Source of the DNA: Roseitalea porphyridii | GTDB lineage: Bacteria; Pseudomonadota; Alphaproteobacteria; Rhizobiales; Rhizobiaceae | DNA length: 64,000 bases | NCBI RefSeq assembly: GCF_004331955.1 | Contig: NZ_CP036532.1 | Coordinates: 2,046,001 to 2,110,000, forward strand | Direction: 5' to 3' | Shown here: positions 37,046 through 45,901 of the stretch, piece after piece | Numbering within the stretch: position 1 is the stretch's first letter | How the letters are laid out: the number at the start of each line of letters is the position of its first letter | The notes under the pieces: model-generated | Database searches by the model: none | The model's input: the letters and a program-made list of their open reading frames with translations, nothing else | What the model was told of the DNA's origin: nothing | Position numbers and translations under genes: made by a program

Positions 37046-38227
37046 ATGGGCGCGCCGGCCGGTCCCGACCATCCGATCATCGTCGTGGGCGCCGGCATCG
37101 GCGGTCTGACCGCCGCGCTGAGCCTGTCCCGCCATGGCCATGCCGTCACGATCGTGGAGGCGTTCGAAGCCCCTTCGGAGATCGGTGCGGGCCTGCAGGT
37201 GCCGCCCAACGCCTGCCACGTGCTCGACCGGCTCGGCCTTCTCGACGCGCTCCGGGCCAAGGCGTCGATGCCCGACCGCATCTGCCTCGGCGACGCGGTC
37301 ACCGGCCGGATCGTGCTGACGCTTGACGCCAATCGCGCAGGCCACGCAGACGACATCTACCTGACGGCCCACCGGGCGTTGCTGCATGGCGTTCTGTACG
37401 ACGCCGCCTGCCGCGACCCGGCGATCACGATGCTGACCGGCCATCGCGTCGTCGACGCACGCGAGGAGGACGCAAAGGTCACGCTGACCGCCGCGCACGG
37501 CGGCGAGAAAGTGGAACTGGAGGCGCCGGCGGTAATCGGCGCCGACGGCATCTGGTCGATGTTGCGCCACGCGGTGCCGGGCGCTGGCGCTCCCCAGCCG
37601 ACCGGCCGCATCGCCATGCGCGCGGTCGTTCCCGCGCCGCCGGAAAGCCAGTCCAACGCGGTCATCGCCTGGATGGCGCCGCATGCGCATCTGGTGACCT
37701 ATCCTGTCCGCAATGCGGACACGCGCAATCTGGTCGCGGTCATTCGCGGCAAGGTGGGGCGGGCGACCTGGTCCGAACATGTCGACTTCGAAACGCTCGA
37801 GAACCTGTTCGAAAAGCTCGCCCGAACCCCCTATGGCGACCTTGGCGACAACGCCGCCTGGACAGCCTGGCCGCTCTATACCGTCGATCCCCATGGCGCA
37901 TGGCATTCGGCCCGCATCTGCCTTCTCGGCGATGCCGCGCATGGCCTTGAACCGTTTGCGGCCCAGGGCGCGGCCATGGCGATCGAGGATGGGCACGTGC
38001 TCGCACGGGCGATCACCGAATTCGGCGCCGATCATCGCGCCGCCTTCGCCAGCTACCACGCCGAACGGGCCGACCGCGTGCGCCGCGTCGCCAAACGCAC
38101 CGCCTTCAACCGCTTCACCTATCACCAGGCCGGAATCGGTCGCATCGCGCGCAATCTGAGCTTCCGGACGCGACCGGCGAGCGCCTTCAAGGCCGATCTC
38201 GACTGGCTCTACGGCTACCGCGCCTGA
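37046..38227 (+). CDS. FAD-dependent aromatic monooxygenase (salicylate-hydroxylase-like)
   Basis: 393 residues. N-terminal FAD fold with IIVVGAGIGGLTAAL, then EIGAGLQVPPNA, the middle motif GADGIWSMLR, and the second FAD motif ICLLGDAAHGLEPFAAQGAAMAIEDG. This is the PHBH-type flavin monooxygenase group that includes salicylate 1-monooxygenase and 6-hydroxynicotinate 3-monooxygenase. The substrate is not apparent from context. Starts 17 bases after the zf-CHCC gene and overlaps the convergent DUF2459 gene by 13 bases. Confidence 0.9.
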   Translation: MGAPAGPDHPIIVVGAGIGGLTAALSLSRHGHAVTIVEAFEAPSEIGAGLQVPPNACHVLDRLGLLDALRAKASMPDRICLGDAVTGRIVLTLDANRAGHADDIYLTAHRALLHGVLYDAACRDPAITMLTGHRVVDAREEDAKVTLTAAHGGEKVELEAPAVIGADGIWSMLRHAVPGAGAPQPTGRIAMRAVVPAPPESQSNAVIAWMAPHAHLVTYPVRNADTRNLVAVIRGKVGRATWSEHVDFETLENLFEKLARTPYGDLGDNAAWTAWPLYTVDPHGAWHSARICLLGDAAHGLEPFAAQGAAMAIEDGHVLARAITEFGADHRAAFASYHAERADRVRRVAKRTAFNRFTYHQAGIGRIARNLSFRTRPASAFKADLDWLYGYRA

Positions 38228-38913
38228 GCGTCCGCAACGCGGGCAAGCCCGAATTCGAGCGTCTGCGCCACCGGCGTCCAGGCGCCGACGCCGATGCCTG
38301 CCTCGCGAAGGCGCGCGCCCACCCATGAATTGCAGGTCGCAATCGGCGTGAAACGGCCGCGGCCGGCAAAGAACCGGTCGCCGAAGCCCTGGGTGATCTC
38401 GGGGATCGGGTCTGTGCGCGCGAACGACCGGCCGATCGCGGCGGTCAGCGCGTCGAGCTGGGCCTCGGACACATCGATCGCATAGAGCCCCTCCGCGTCG
38501 CCATCAAGCGGACCGAGCGGCTGCACGTGCATGACCGTCTCATCGAACGCCAGCGCGCGCGCCGCGATGCCGGCCGTCAGATCGCGCACCTGCCGCAGGC
38601 TGGTGTAGGCGGTCACCGAACCCCAGCCGAACAGCCAGTGCCGCACGGCGGCGGGATCGACCGGATGGTTCGACGGATCAAGGCCCAGTTCGCCCATGAC
38701 GCCGGCCGCACGCTCGCCGACACCGCCTGCTTGCGCCGGCAGCGCGATCCCGGCGTGAAAGCCGTTGGAGAGAACGAAGATGCGGTGCGGTTTCGGCCCG
38801 TTCCCCTCGCCCACGCCCGGATATGAAGCGGGCAGCGGCACCGCGCCGAGCCCGAGCGCGGCGATGACCGCGACCGCGACGACGAGCGGCCAGACGATCA
38901 GCCGGCGCAGCAT
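38215..38913 (-). CDS. DUF2459 (TIGR02117) family protein
   Basis: 232 residues with an N-terminal signal anchor (about residues 5-28). The conserved landmarks are FVLSNGFHAGIALP, the FGWGSVTAYTS segment and ATCNSWVGARLREAG, which contains a Cys resembling the nucleophile of papain-like or LRAT/NlpC folds. Function is unknown. It lies just downstream of the Aap operon on the same strand. Confidence 0.88.
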   Translation of the reverse strand: MLRRLIVWPLVVAVAVIAALGLGAVPLPASYPGVGEGNGPKPHRIFVLSNGFHAGIALPAQAGGVGERAAGVMGELGLDPSNHPVDPAAVRHWLFGWGSVTAYTSLRQVRDLTAGIAARALAFDETVMHVQPLGPLDGDAEGLYAIDVSEAQLDALTAAIGRSFARTDPIPEITQGFGDRFFAGRGRFTPIATCNSWVGARLREAGIGVGAWTPVAQTLEFGLARVADAQAR

Positions 38914-38935
38914 GGACCGAGCAAGCGCCGCGCGC

Positions 38936-39736
38936 TCAGTGCAGGATCTGGCTCAGGAACAGCTTGGTGCGCTCGTGCTGCGGGTTCTCGAAGAACGGCT
39001 CGGGCTCGTTCTGCTCGACGATCTGGCCCTGGTCCATGAAGATGACGCGGTTGGCGACCTGCCGTGCAAAGCCCATTTCGTGCGTCACGCACAACATCGT
39101 CATGCCTTCCTCGGCAAGGCCCACCATCGTGTCGAGCACTTCCTTGATCATCTCCGGATCGAGCGCCGAGGTCGGCTCGTCGAACAGCATGATGCGCGGG
39201 TTCATGCACAACGAGCGGGCGATCGCCACGCGCTGCTGCTGACCGCCCGACAGCTGGCCGGGATATTTGTTCGCCTGCTCGGGAATCTTGACGCGCTCGA
39301 GGAAATGCATGGCGCGCTCCTCGGCTTCGCGCTTGGGCATCTTGCGCACCCAGATCGGCGCCAGCGTGCAGTTCTCCAGGATCGTCAGGTGCGGGAAAAG
39401 GTTGAAGTGCTGGAACACCATGCCGACCTCGCGGCGCACTTCGTCGATCTTCTTGAGGTCGTTGGTCAGCTCGATCCCGTCGACGACGATCTTGCCCTTC
39501 TGGTGTTCCTCCAGCCGGTTGATGCAGCGGATCAGCGTCGACTTTCCCGAGCCCGACGGTCCGCACACGACGATCCTTTCGCCGCGCATCACCTTCAGGT
39601 TGATGTCGCGCAGGACGTGAAAGTCGCCGAACCATTTGTGCATGTCGATGATCTCGACGGCGACGTCCGTGTCCGAGATCTGCATTCTGGAACGGTCGAC
39701 CTGGATTTCGTCCGGCTTGACGGCGTTCTCGCTCAT
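38936..39736 (-). CDS. aapP: General L-amino acid ABC transporter, ATPase
   Basis: 266-residue ATP-binding protein of the polar amino acid importer. Walker [10 protein letters not shown], the Q-loop [15 protein letters not shown], signature [15 protein letters not shown] and Walker [16 protein letters not shown] are all intact. Last gene of the leftward aapJQMP operon, 17 bases after aapM. Confidence 0.95.
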   Translation of the reverse strand: MSENAVKPDEIQVDRSRMQISDTDVAVEIIDMHKWFGDFHVLRDINLKVMRGERIVVCGPSGSGKSTLIRCINRLEEHQKGKIVVDGIELTNDLKKIDEVRREVGMVFQHFNLFPHLTILENCTLAPIWVRKMPKREAEERAMHFLERVKIPEQANKYPGQLSGGQQQRVAIARSLCMNPRIMLFDEPTSALDPEMIKEVLDTMVGLAEEGMTMLCVTHEMGFARQVANRVIFMDQGQIVEQNEPEPFFENPQHERTKLFLSQILH

Positions 39737-39753
39737 GTGGCGGCTCCCGGTGG

Positions 39754-41097
39754 TCAGTTGCGCTGCGACGTGTCGAGCCGTTCTTCCATGTACATGGAGT
39801 AGCGCGACATGCCGAAGCAGAAGAGGAAATAGACGATACAGGCGAAGAAATAGCCCGTCAGCGACTGCACCGGCGAGGCCCAGCTCGGATCCGAATAGGA
39901 GGACTGGATCTGGCCGAGAAAGTCGAACAGGCCGATGATCAGCACCAGCGTGGTGTCCTTGAACAGGCCGATGAACGTGTTGACGATGCCCGGAATGACC
40001 AGCTTGAGCGCCTGCGGCAGGATGATCATGCGCATCATCTGGCCCCAGTTCAGGCCGAGCGCCATGGCGCCCTCGTACTGGCCCTTGGGCAGCGCCTGCA
40101 ACCCGCCGCGCACCACTTCGGCCATGTAGGCCGACGAGAACAGCGCCACGCCGATCAGCGCCCGCAGGAGTTTGTCGAAGGTCACCCCCTCGGGCAGGAA
40201 CAGCGGCAGCATCACCGAGGACATGAACAGAACGGTGATCAGCGGCACCCCGCGCCAGAACTCGATGAAGACGACGCAGAAGAAGCGCACGATCGGCATG
40301 TCGGAGCGCCGCCCGAGTGCCAGCGCGATGCCGATCGGCAGCGAGGCGGCAATGCCGGTGACCGCGATGACCATCGTCACCAGCAGGCCGCCCCAGACCG
40401 AGGTCTGCACCCGCTCGAGGCCGAAATCGAAGCCGATCAGCGTGATGACGACGAAGAAGCTGGCGCAGACGATCGCGGTCGCCTTGAGCGCCGGCATCGG
40501 GTCCGATTGCGACCCGCGCGCGAAGCCGTAGGCGACGAGCAGCGCCAGACCGGTCACCAGGGCGAGCGGCAGGTACAGGCCGCGCACGTCGAAATTGCCG
40601 CCGGTCAGCAGGATCAGCGTCGCGATCGGGAAGACCAGCACCATGAAGACGATGTTCTCGCGCTTGAACGGCGCCGACGGCATCAGCAGCGGCACCAGCC
40701 CGCCGAAGAACATCAGCCAGACGATGTTCACCCGCCACTGCGATTCATCGGGGTAGCGGCCGTAGATGAACTGGTTGGCGTAGTCGCCCACATAGGCCCA
40801 GCAGGCGCCGAACCAGTCGGGCGGCTGGACACCGCCCTGCGCCTCGGTGGTGCAGGCGGCCCGGTCCTCGCCGAACCAGACCGCGTCGATCAGGAAGAAC
40901 TGGATGATCGGCGGGATGATCAGATAGAGGACGTAGATGCAGACGAGCGTGAGGATCGTCTGCGGGATCGACGGGAACAGCTTCTCGCGCATCCAGCCGA
41001 TCGGGCCGCGATTGACCGCGGGGGCGGCCTGCTCGGGCAGCATCTGGTCGCGCACATAGCTGATCTGAAGGTCGGTCTTGGCCGTTGCGTCGCTCAT
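39754..41097 (-). CDS. aapM: General L-amino acid ABC transporter, permease
   Basis: 447-residue permease with eight or more membrane helices, longer than typical His/Glu permeases, as is normal for AapM. The C-terminal HisM-type domain includes the EAA loop around [21 protein letters not shown] at 41097 lies two bases beyond the aapQ stop. Residues before about 40 are cytoplasmic. It pairs with AapQ. Confidence 0.94.
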   Translation of the reverse strand: MSDATAKTDLQISYVRDQMLPEQAAPAVNRGPIGWMREKLFPSIPQTILTLVCIYVLYLIIPPIIQFFLIDAVWFGEDRAACTTEAQGGVQPPDWFGACWAYVGDYANQFIYGRYPDESQWRVNIVWLMFFGGLVPLLMPSAPFKRENIVFMVLVFPIATLILLTGGNFDVRGLYLPLALVTGLALLVAYGFARGSQSDPMPALKATAIVCASFFVVITLIGFDFGLERVQTSVWGGLLVTMVIAVTGIAASLPIGIALALGRRSDMPIVRFFCVVFIEFWRGVPLITVLFMSSVMLPLFLPEGVTFDKLLRALIGVALFSSAYMAEVVRGGLQALPKGQYEGAMALGLNWGQMMRMIILPQALKLVIPGIVNTFIGLFKDTTLVLIIGLFDFLGQIQSSYSDPSWASPVQSLTGYFFACIVYFLFCFGMSRYSMYMEERLDTSQRN

Positions 41098-41099
41098 GG

Positions 41100-42320
41100 T
41101 CAGCGCTCCACCAGCGCCACGCGCGCATTGTACCAGTTCATGAACGCCGAGGTGAGCAGCGAGAATGTCAGATAGGTCAGCATGGTGATCGAGATGATCT
41201 CGACCGCCTGGCCGGTCTGGTTCAGCGCCGTTCCGGCGAACACCGAGGTCAGTTCGGGATAGGCGATCGCCACCGCGAGCGAGGAATTCTTGGTCAGGTT
41301 CAGATACTGGCTCGTCAGCGGCGGAATGATGATCCTGAGCGCCTGCGGGATGATCACCAGGCGCAGGTTCTGACCCTGCCGCAATCCAAGCGCATGCGCG
41401 GCTTCGGACTGGCCCCGGCTGATGCCCAGAATGCCTGCGCGCACGATCTCGGCGATGAAGGCGGCCGTGTAGGTCGAAAGCGCGACCAGCAGCGCGATGA
41501 ACTCGGGAATGACGGTCATGCCGCCCGAGGGCCTGAAGCCGCCCATCTCCGGAACGTCGAAGGTCAGCGGCGCGCCCATCGCCACGAAGGCCAGCAAGGG
41601 CAGGCCGACGATCGCGCCGAAGCCCACCCAGAAGGCCGGGAACCGTTCGCCGGTGGCCATCTGCCGCTTGTGGGCCCATCGCGACACGCCAAAGGCGATG
41701 GCGAGCCCGGCGATCAGCGCCACCAGGATCACGATCGATCCGTCACCCCACACCGGCTTTGGCGCGAAGTAGCCGCGGTTGTTCAGAAGGCCGAGCGGGC
41801 CAAAATCGAAGCTCTCGCGTGGACCGGGCAGCAGCCGCAGCACCCCGAAATACCAGATGAATATCTGCAGAAGCAGCGGCAGGTTGCGCAGGAACTCCAC
41901 ATAGGCCGTCGCCAGCCGGCTGACGATCCAGTTGTTGGAGAGCCGCGCGATGCCGACGATGAAACCGATGACCGTCGCAAGAATGATGCCGATGAACGCG
42001 ACGACGAGCGTGTTGAGCACGCCGACGACATAGACGCGTCCATAGGACGATGTTCCCTGGTCGTATTCGATGAGCGACTGGGCGACCGAGAAACCGGCGT
42101 TCTCGTCAAGGAAACCGAACCCCGAGGCGACGCCCGCCGCCTGCAGGTTGGCGTTCATGTTCACCCAGCCCGCATAGACCAGGTAGGCGACCACCACGCC
42201 CAAAACGATCTGGAAGAGCCAACTGCGGACCTTCGGATTGTTCAGCAGCGCCACCTTGGGCGGTGCTTCCTCCTGGCCGTGCGGGGATGGTCCTCCGGGC
42301 GCGATATCGGTGACAGCCAT
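41100..42320 (-). CDS. aapQ: General L-amino acid ABC transporter, permease
   Basis: 406-residue permease of the Aap system. Several membrane segments from about residue 30; the transporter signature is in RGQSEAAHALGLRQGQNLRLV. RBS-proximal region is separated from aapJ by 163 bases containing a strong hairpin. Its partner AapM follows immediately. Confidence 0.94.
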   Translation of the reverse strand: MAVTDIAPGGPSPHGQEEAPPKVALLNNPKVRSWLFQIVLGVVVAYLVYAGWVNMNANLQAAGVASGFGFLDENAGFSVAQSLIEYDQGTSSYGRVYVVGVLNTLVVAFIGIILATVIGFIVGIARLSNNWIVSRLATAYVEFLRNLPLLLQIFIWYFGVLRLLPGPRESFDFGPLGLLNNRGYFAPKPVWGDGSIVILVALIAGLAIAFGVSRWAHKRQMATGERFPAFWVGFGAIVGLPLLAFVAMGAPLTFDVPEMGGFRPSGGMTVIPEFIALLVALSTYTAAFIAEIVRAGILGISRGQSEAAHALGLRQGQNLRLVIIPQALRIIIPPLTSQYLNLTKNSSLAVAIAYPELTSVFAGTALNQTGQAVEIISITMLTYLTFSLLTSAFMNWYNARVALVER

Positions 42321-42442
42321 TCGACCTCCTGGGCCCCTTCGTCGCAGGTTCGGCGGGTTCGATCACACGCGCGCACGAGGTCCGCGCGCCCGACCGGACG
42401 CGATGCCGTGCGGTCGCCGTCGCGGCGACCCCGCATGCAAGT

Positions 42443-42470
42443 GGGCCCGGACGATCATCCGGCCGGGCCC
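42443..42470 (-). repeat. Inverted repeat between aapJ and aapQ
   Basis: Arms GGGCCCGG (42443-42450) and CCGGGCCC (42463-42470), 12-base loop, just past the aapJ stop. A hairpin in this place, without a T-run, is a common way to make more of the binding protein than the membrane subunits by protecting the upstream message or partly terminating. Confidence 0.65.
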
Positions 42471-42483
42471 ATCTTGTCGACGC

Positions 42484-43503
42484 TTAGCGGATCGGCGGTG
42501 CGTACTGCAGGCCGCCGTCGGTCCACAGCGCGTTGATGCCGCGGGCGATGCTCAGAGGCGTGTCGGGGCCGACGTTGCGCGCGAAGATCTCGCCGTAGTT
42601 GCCGACGTGCTTGATCACCTTGTAGGCCCAGTCGTTCTCGAGGCCGATGTCGGTGCCGAACTCACCCTCGACGCCGAGCAGGCGGCGGATACCGGGATTG
42701 TCGCTTTCGAGCATCTCGTCGACGTTCTCGCTGGTCACGCCCATTTCCTCGGCGTTGACGGTGGCGAAGTGCACCCACTTGACGATGTTGAACCACTGAT
42801 CGTCACCCTGGCGCACGACCGGGCCGAGCGGCTCCTTGGAGATGATCTCGGGCAGCACCTTGTGGGCACCCGGATCGGTCAGCTTGAGGCGCTGGGCGTA
42901 GATGCCCGACTGGTCGGTCGTGTAGACGTCGCAGCGGCCGGCATCGTAGGCCGCGACCACCTCGTCGGCCTTCTCGAAGGCGACCAGCTCATATTCCATG
43001 TTGTTGGCACGGAAATAGTCGGCGACGTTCAGTTCGGTCGTGGTGCCGGTGTTGGTGCAGATCGATGCGCCCGACAGTTCCAGGGCCGAGTTGATGTTCA
43101 TGTCCGTGCGGATCATGAAGCCCTGGCCGTCATAGTAGTTGACGCCGGCGAAGTTCAGGCCGAGCTGCGTGTCGCGGCTCATCGTCCAGGTCGTGTTGCG
43201 CGACAGCACGTCCACTTCGCCCGACTGCAGCGCGGTGAAACGCTCCTTGGCCGACAGCGGGGTGAACTTGACCGCTTGCGGATCGTCGAAGATCGCCGCG
43301 GCGATGCCACGGCACAGATCGACATCCATGCCGCTCCATTCGCCGTCCGCGTCCGGATTGGAGAAGCCGGGCAGACCCTGGCTCACGCCGCACTGGACGA
43401 AACCCTTCGCTTCGACGTCATCAAGCGTCGCTGCGGAGGCCGTCGATGCGCCGAGCGCGACGATTGCTGCTCCCAGAACGCCTGTGAGTACAGTCTTTGT
43501 CAT
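42484..43503 (-). CDS. aapJ: General L-amino acid ABC transporter, substrate-binding protein
   Basis: 339-residue periplasmic binding protein with a signal peptide (residues 1-22, ending ASA). Typical AapJ segments: TLDDVEAKGFVQCGVSQGLPGFS (landmarks FVQCGV and LPGFS), GMDVDLCRGIAAA, FTALQSGEVDVLSRNTTWTMSRD and LYAQR-like IYAQRLKL. ATG at 43503 follows AGAGGAAAA by 6 bases. First gene of aapJQMP. Confidence 0.95.
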   Translation of the reverse strand: MTKTVLTGVLGAAIVALGASTASAATLDDVEAKGFVQCGVSQGLPGFSNPDADGEWSGMDVDLCRGIAAAIFDDPQAVKFTPLSAKERFTALQSGEVDVLSRNTTWTMSRDTQLGLNFAGVNYYDGQGFMIRTDMNINSALELSGASICTNTGTTTELNVADYFRANNMEYELVAFEKADEVVAAYDAGRCDVYTTDQSGIYAQRLKLTDPGAHKVLPEIISKEPLGPVVRQGDDQWFNIVKWVHFATVNAEEMGVTSENVDEMLESDNPGIRRLLGVEGEFGTDIGLENDWAYKVIKHVGNYGEIFARNVGPDTPLSIARGINALWTDGGLQYAPPIR

Positions 43504-43873
43504 GGAGTTTTCCTCTTGGTTGCTCAAGTAAACTTGGGCTTGAGCGCCGACTTACCGCGGGCTCCGGCGCAAGCCGGAACGCGAACGGCACCTCCCTTCC
43601 CGGTTGAAAGACAAAGACAAAAACAAGGCACGGTCAAGCGCTATCTCGTTCGATCGTTGCGATCAGCGCGCATCCCAAAGCGTTTTGGGCCGGCCGGCAG
43701 GCCCCGTTTTGGCCCCCGCGCGCCATGGCGGCGTCCGTGTCCGCAGCGCGCCATGCGACACCGGATGAACAGGATTGCGCGTCCTCCCTGGCGGCCACGG
43801 ACCCGCGCAGTTGACGACGGAGCGGCGAGCGCCTACCGGCTCGCGCTGACGCGCAAGACGAGGAGACACGCAG
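43504..43873. other. Divergent intergenic region aapJ/metC
   Basis: 370 bases between aapJ (leftward) and metC (rightward). It contains the promoters of both; a TTGACC on the minus strand (43638-43633) is a possible -35 for aapJ but no convincing -10 follows. No SAM riboswitch-like structure was recognised ahead of metC, and no short gene is supported. Confidence 0.6.
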
Positions 43874-45103
43874 ATGGCGAAGAAGGACACGGCCGGCGGC
43901 CGCGGGATCAACACGCAGCTCGCCCATTCGGGCAACGACCCGCACGAATTCCATGGCTGGGTCAATCCGCCGGTCGTGCACGGCTCGACGGTGCTCTTCC
44001 CCGATGCCGCCACCATGAAAGCCACCCAGGTGCGCTCGGCCGATGCCCATTCGCGCAGCCGCGTCCAGCGCTACACATACGGCACCTACGGCACACCGAC
44101 GACGGATGCGCTGTGCGAGGCGGTCAATGCGCTCGAAGGCAGCGCCGGCACGATCTTGGTTCCGTCGGGCCTCGCCGCCGTCACCGTGCCGCTGCTGGCG
44201 TTCCTTTCGGCCGGCGACCATGTCCTCATCGTCGACACGGTCTACTTTCCCACGCGGCGCTTCGCCGACACGATGCTGACGCGCCTTGGCGTCGAGGTCG
44301 AGTATTACGCGCCCGACATCGGCGAGGCGGTCTCGGCGCTGTTCCGCGACAACACGAAAGTGCTGTTCATGGAGACGCCCGGCTCCAACACGTTCGAGAT
44401 GCAGGACGTGCCGGCGATGACGGCGGCGGCCAAGGCGCGTGGCATCGTGACGATGATCGACAACACCTGGGCGACACCGCTGTTCTTCAAACCGCTCGAC
44501 CACGGCGTCGACATCTCTATCCATGCGGCGACGAAATATCCCGGCGGCCATTCGGACGTGATCATGGGCATGGTCAGCGCGGGCGAAGCGACATGGCCGC
44601 AGCTCTACAACACGCAGGTCGCGCTCGGCACATGCGGCAATTCCGACGACGCCTTCCTGGTCCTGCGCGGGCTCAGGACCATGGGCATCCGGCTCGAACG
44701 GCACCAGAAGACGACGCTCGCCATCGCCCGCTGGCTGGAAACGCGCTGGCAGGATGGCGACACGATCGTCGGCCCGGTGCTGCACCCGGCGCTCGAGAGT
44801 TTCCCCGGCCACGACATCTGGAAGCGCGACTTCTGCGGCGCCAGCGGCATCTTCTCGTTCGTGCTCAAGGATGCGACCGAGGCGCAGGCCCACGCCTTCA
44901 TGGACGCGCTCGAGCTTTTCGGTCTCGGCTATTCGTGGGGCGGCTACGAAAGCCTCGTCACGCATGTCTATCTGAAGGACCGGACGGTCTCGGCGCGCGA
45001 CTATGGCGGACAGATCATGCGGCTGCAGATCGGGCTCGAGGACGAGGACGATCTGCGCGCCGACATCGCACAGGCGCTGGAAGCGGCCAGGGCGGCCGGC
45101 TGA
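43874..45103 (+). CDS. metC: Cystathionine beta-lyase (PLP-dependent)
   Basis: 409-residue Cys/Met metabolism PLP enzyme. The PLP lysine lies in HAATKYPGGHSD, the aldimine neighbourhood DNTWATPLFFKPLDHGVD is typical, and RYTYGTYGTPTTDAL is the usual N-terminal active-site segment. It cleaves cystathionine to homocysteine, pyruvate and ammonia. Start follows GAGGAGA. Divergent from the Aap operon; convergent with liuC with a 3-base gap. Confidence 0.92.
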   Translation: MAKKDTAGGRGINTQLAHSGNDPHEFHGWVNPPVVHGSTVLFPDAATMKATQVRSADAHSRSRVQRYTYGTYGTPTTDALCEAVNALEGSAGTILVPSGLAAVTVPLLAFLSAGDHVLIVDTVYFPTRRFADTMLTRLGVEVEYYAPDIGEAVSALFRDNTKVLFMETPGSNTFEMQDVPAMTAAAKARGIVTMIDNTWATPLFFKPLDHGVDISIHAATKYPGGHSDVIMGMVSAGEATWPQLYNTQVALGTCGNSDDAFLVLRGLRTMGIRLERHQKTTLAIARWLETRWQDGDTIVGPVLHPALESFPGHDIWKRDFCGASGIFSFVLKDATEAQAHAFMDALELFGLGYSWGGYESLVTHVYLKDRTVSARDYGGQIMRLQIGLEDEDDLRADIAQALEAARAAG

Positions 45104-45106
45104 CGC

Positions 45107-45901
45107 TCAATCCCTGACGGACCAGGGCGGACGCCGGCGCTCAAAGAACGCTTCGATGCCGGCTTGCGCCTCGTCGGTCTCCCAGCGGTCAGCAAGCAGC
45201 GCGGCGGTGTGCTCGGCGAGCGTTTCGGGCTCGGCGGCTCCGAGATCGAGGCACAGGCGCTTGGCGGCGGCGATCGCGCCGGGAGCGCCGGTCAGCGCAT
45301 CGGCGACCGCCTTTTCGACTTGCTCGTCAAGGTCTTCCGGCGGGCAGCTCATGCCAATCAGCCCGCCGCGCAGCGCGAAATCGGTGTCGAACGGGCGGCC
45401 CGTGAAGAAGACCTGGCGGGCCAAACCCTCGCCCATGCGGCGCACGACGAACGGGCCGATCGTCGCCGGGATCAGGCCGAGCCGCGTTTCGGTCAGCGCA
45501 AAGCGCACGCCCTCGACTGCGATCGCCACATCGCACACCGCCAACAACCCCACCCCGCCGCCGAACGCATTGCCGTGCACGCGCGCGATCAAGGGCTTCG
45601 GCAGCCGGTTGAGCGCGCCGAGCATCGCGGCAAGCGCCCGGCTTTCGTCCATCTTGCCGGCCCGGTCCTTGTCGCGCTGCGCGCGCATCCAGTTCAGATC
45701 GCCGCCGGCGCAGAAACTTCGGCCCTCGCCGCGCAGCACGACGACGCGGGCGTCCTCGTCGGTCGCCAGCAGCGTCGCAGCCGACGTCAGTTCGGCGATC
45801 ATCTCGGCATCGAAGGCGTTGTGCGTGTCGGGCCGCGCCAGCGTCAGCGTGGCGACGCCGCGCGCGTCCGTTTCCAGCCGGATCGTCCGGTACTCGCTCA
45901 T
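45107..45901 (-). CDS. liuC: Methylglutaconyl-CoA hydratase / enoyl-CoA hydratase
   Basis: 264-residue crotonase-family enzyme. Oxyanion-hole regions are GRSFCAGGDLNWM and GNAFGGGVGLLAVCDVAI, and ALTETRLGLIPATI carries the catalytic glutamate region. In the leucine pathway it hydrates 3-methylglutaconyl-CoA to HMG-CoA; position at the end of the operon supports that reading over general fatty-acid hydratase. Overlaps the upstream synthetase gene by four bases. Confidence 0.9.
   Translation of the reverse strand: MSEYRTIRLETDARGVATLTLARPDTHNAFDAEMIAELTSAATLLATDEDARVVVLRGEGRSFCAGGDLNWMRAQRDKDRAGKMDESRALAAMLGALNRLPKPLIARVHGNAFGGGVGLLAVCDVAIAVEGVRFALTETRLGLIPATIGPFVVRRMGEGLARQVFFTGRPFDTDFALRGGLIGMSCPPEDLDEQVEKAVADALTGAPGAIAAAKRLCLDLGAAEPETLAEHTAALLADRWETDEAQAGIEAFFERRRPPWSVRD

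Noticed and set aside
43504-43873. SAM-type riboswitch ahead of metC
   Set aside because: No recognisable SAM-II or SAM/SAH pseudoknot pattern; remaining hairpins are of ordinary GC-rich kind.
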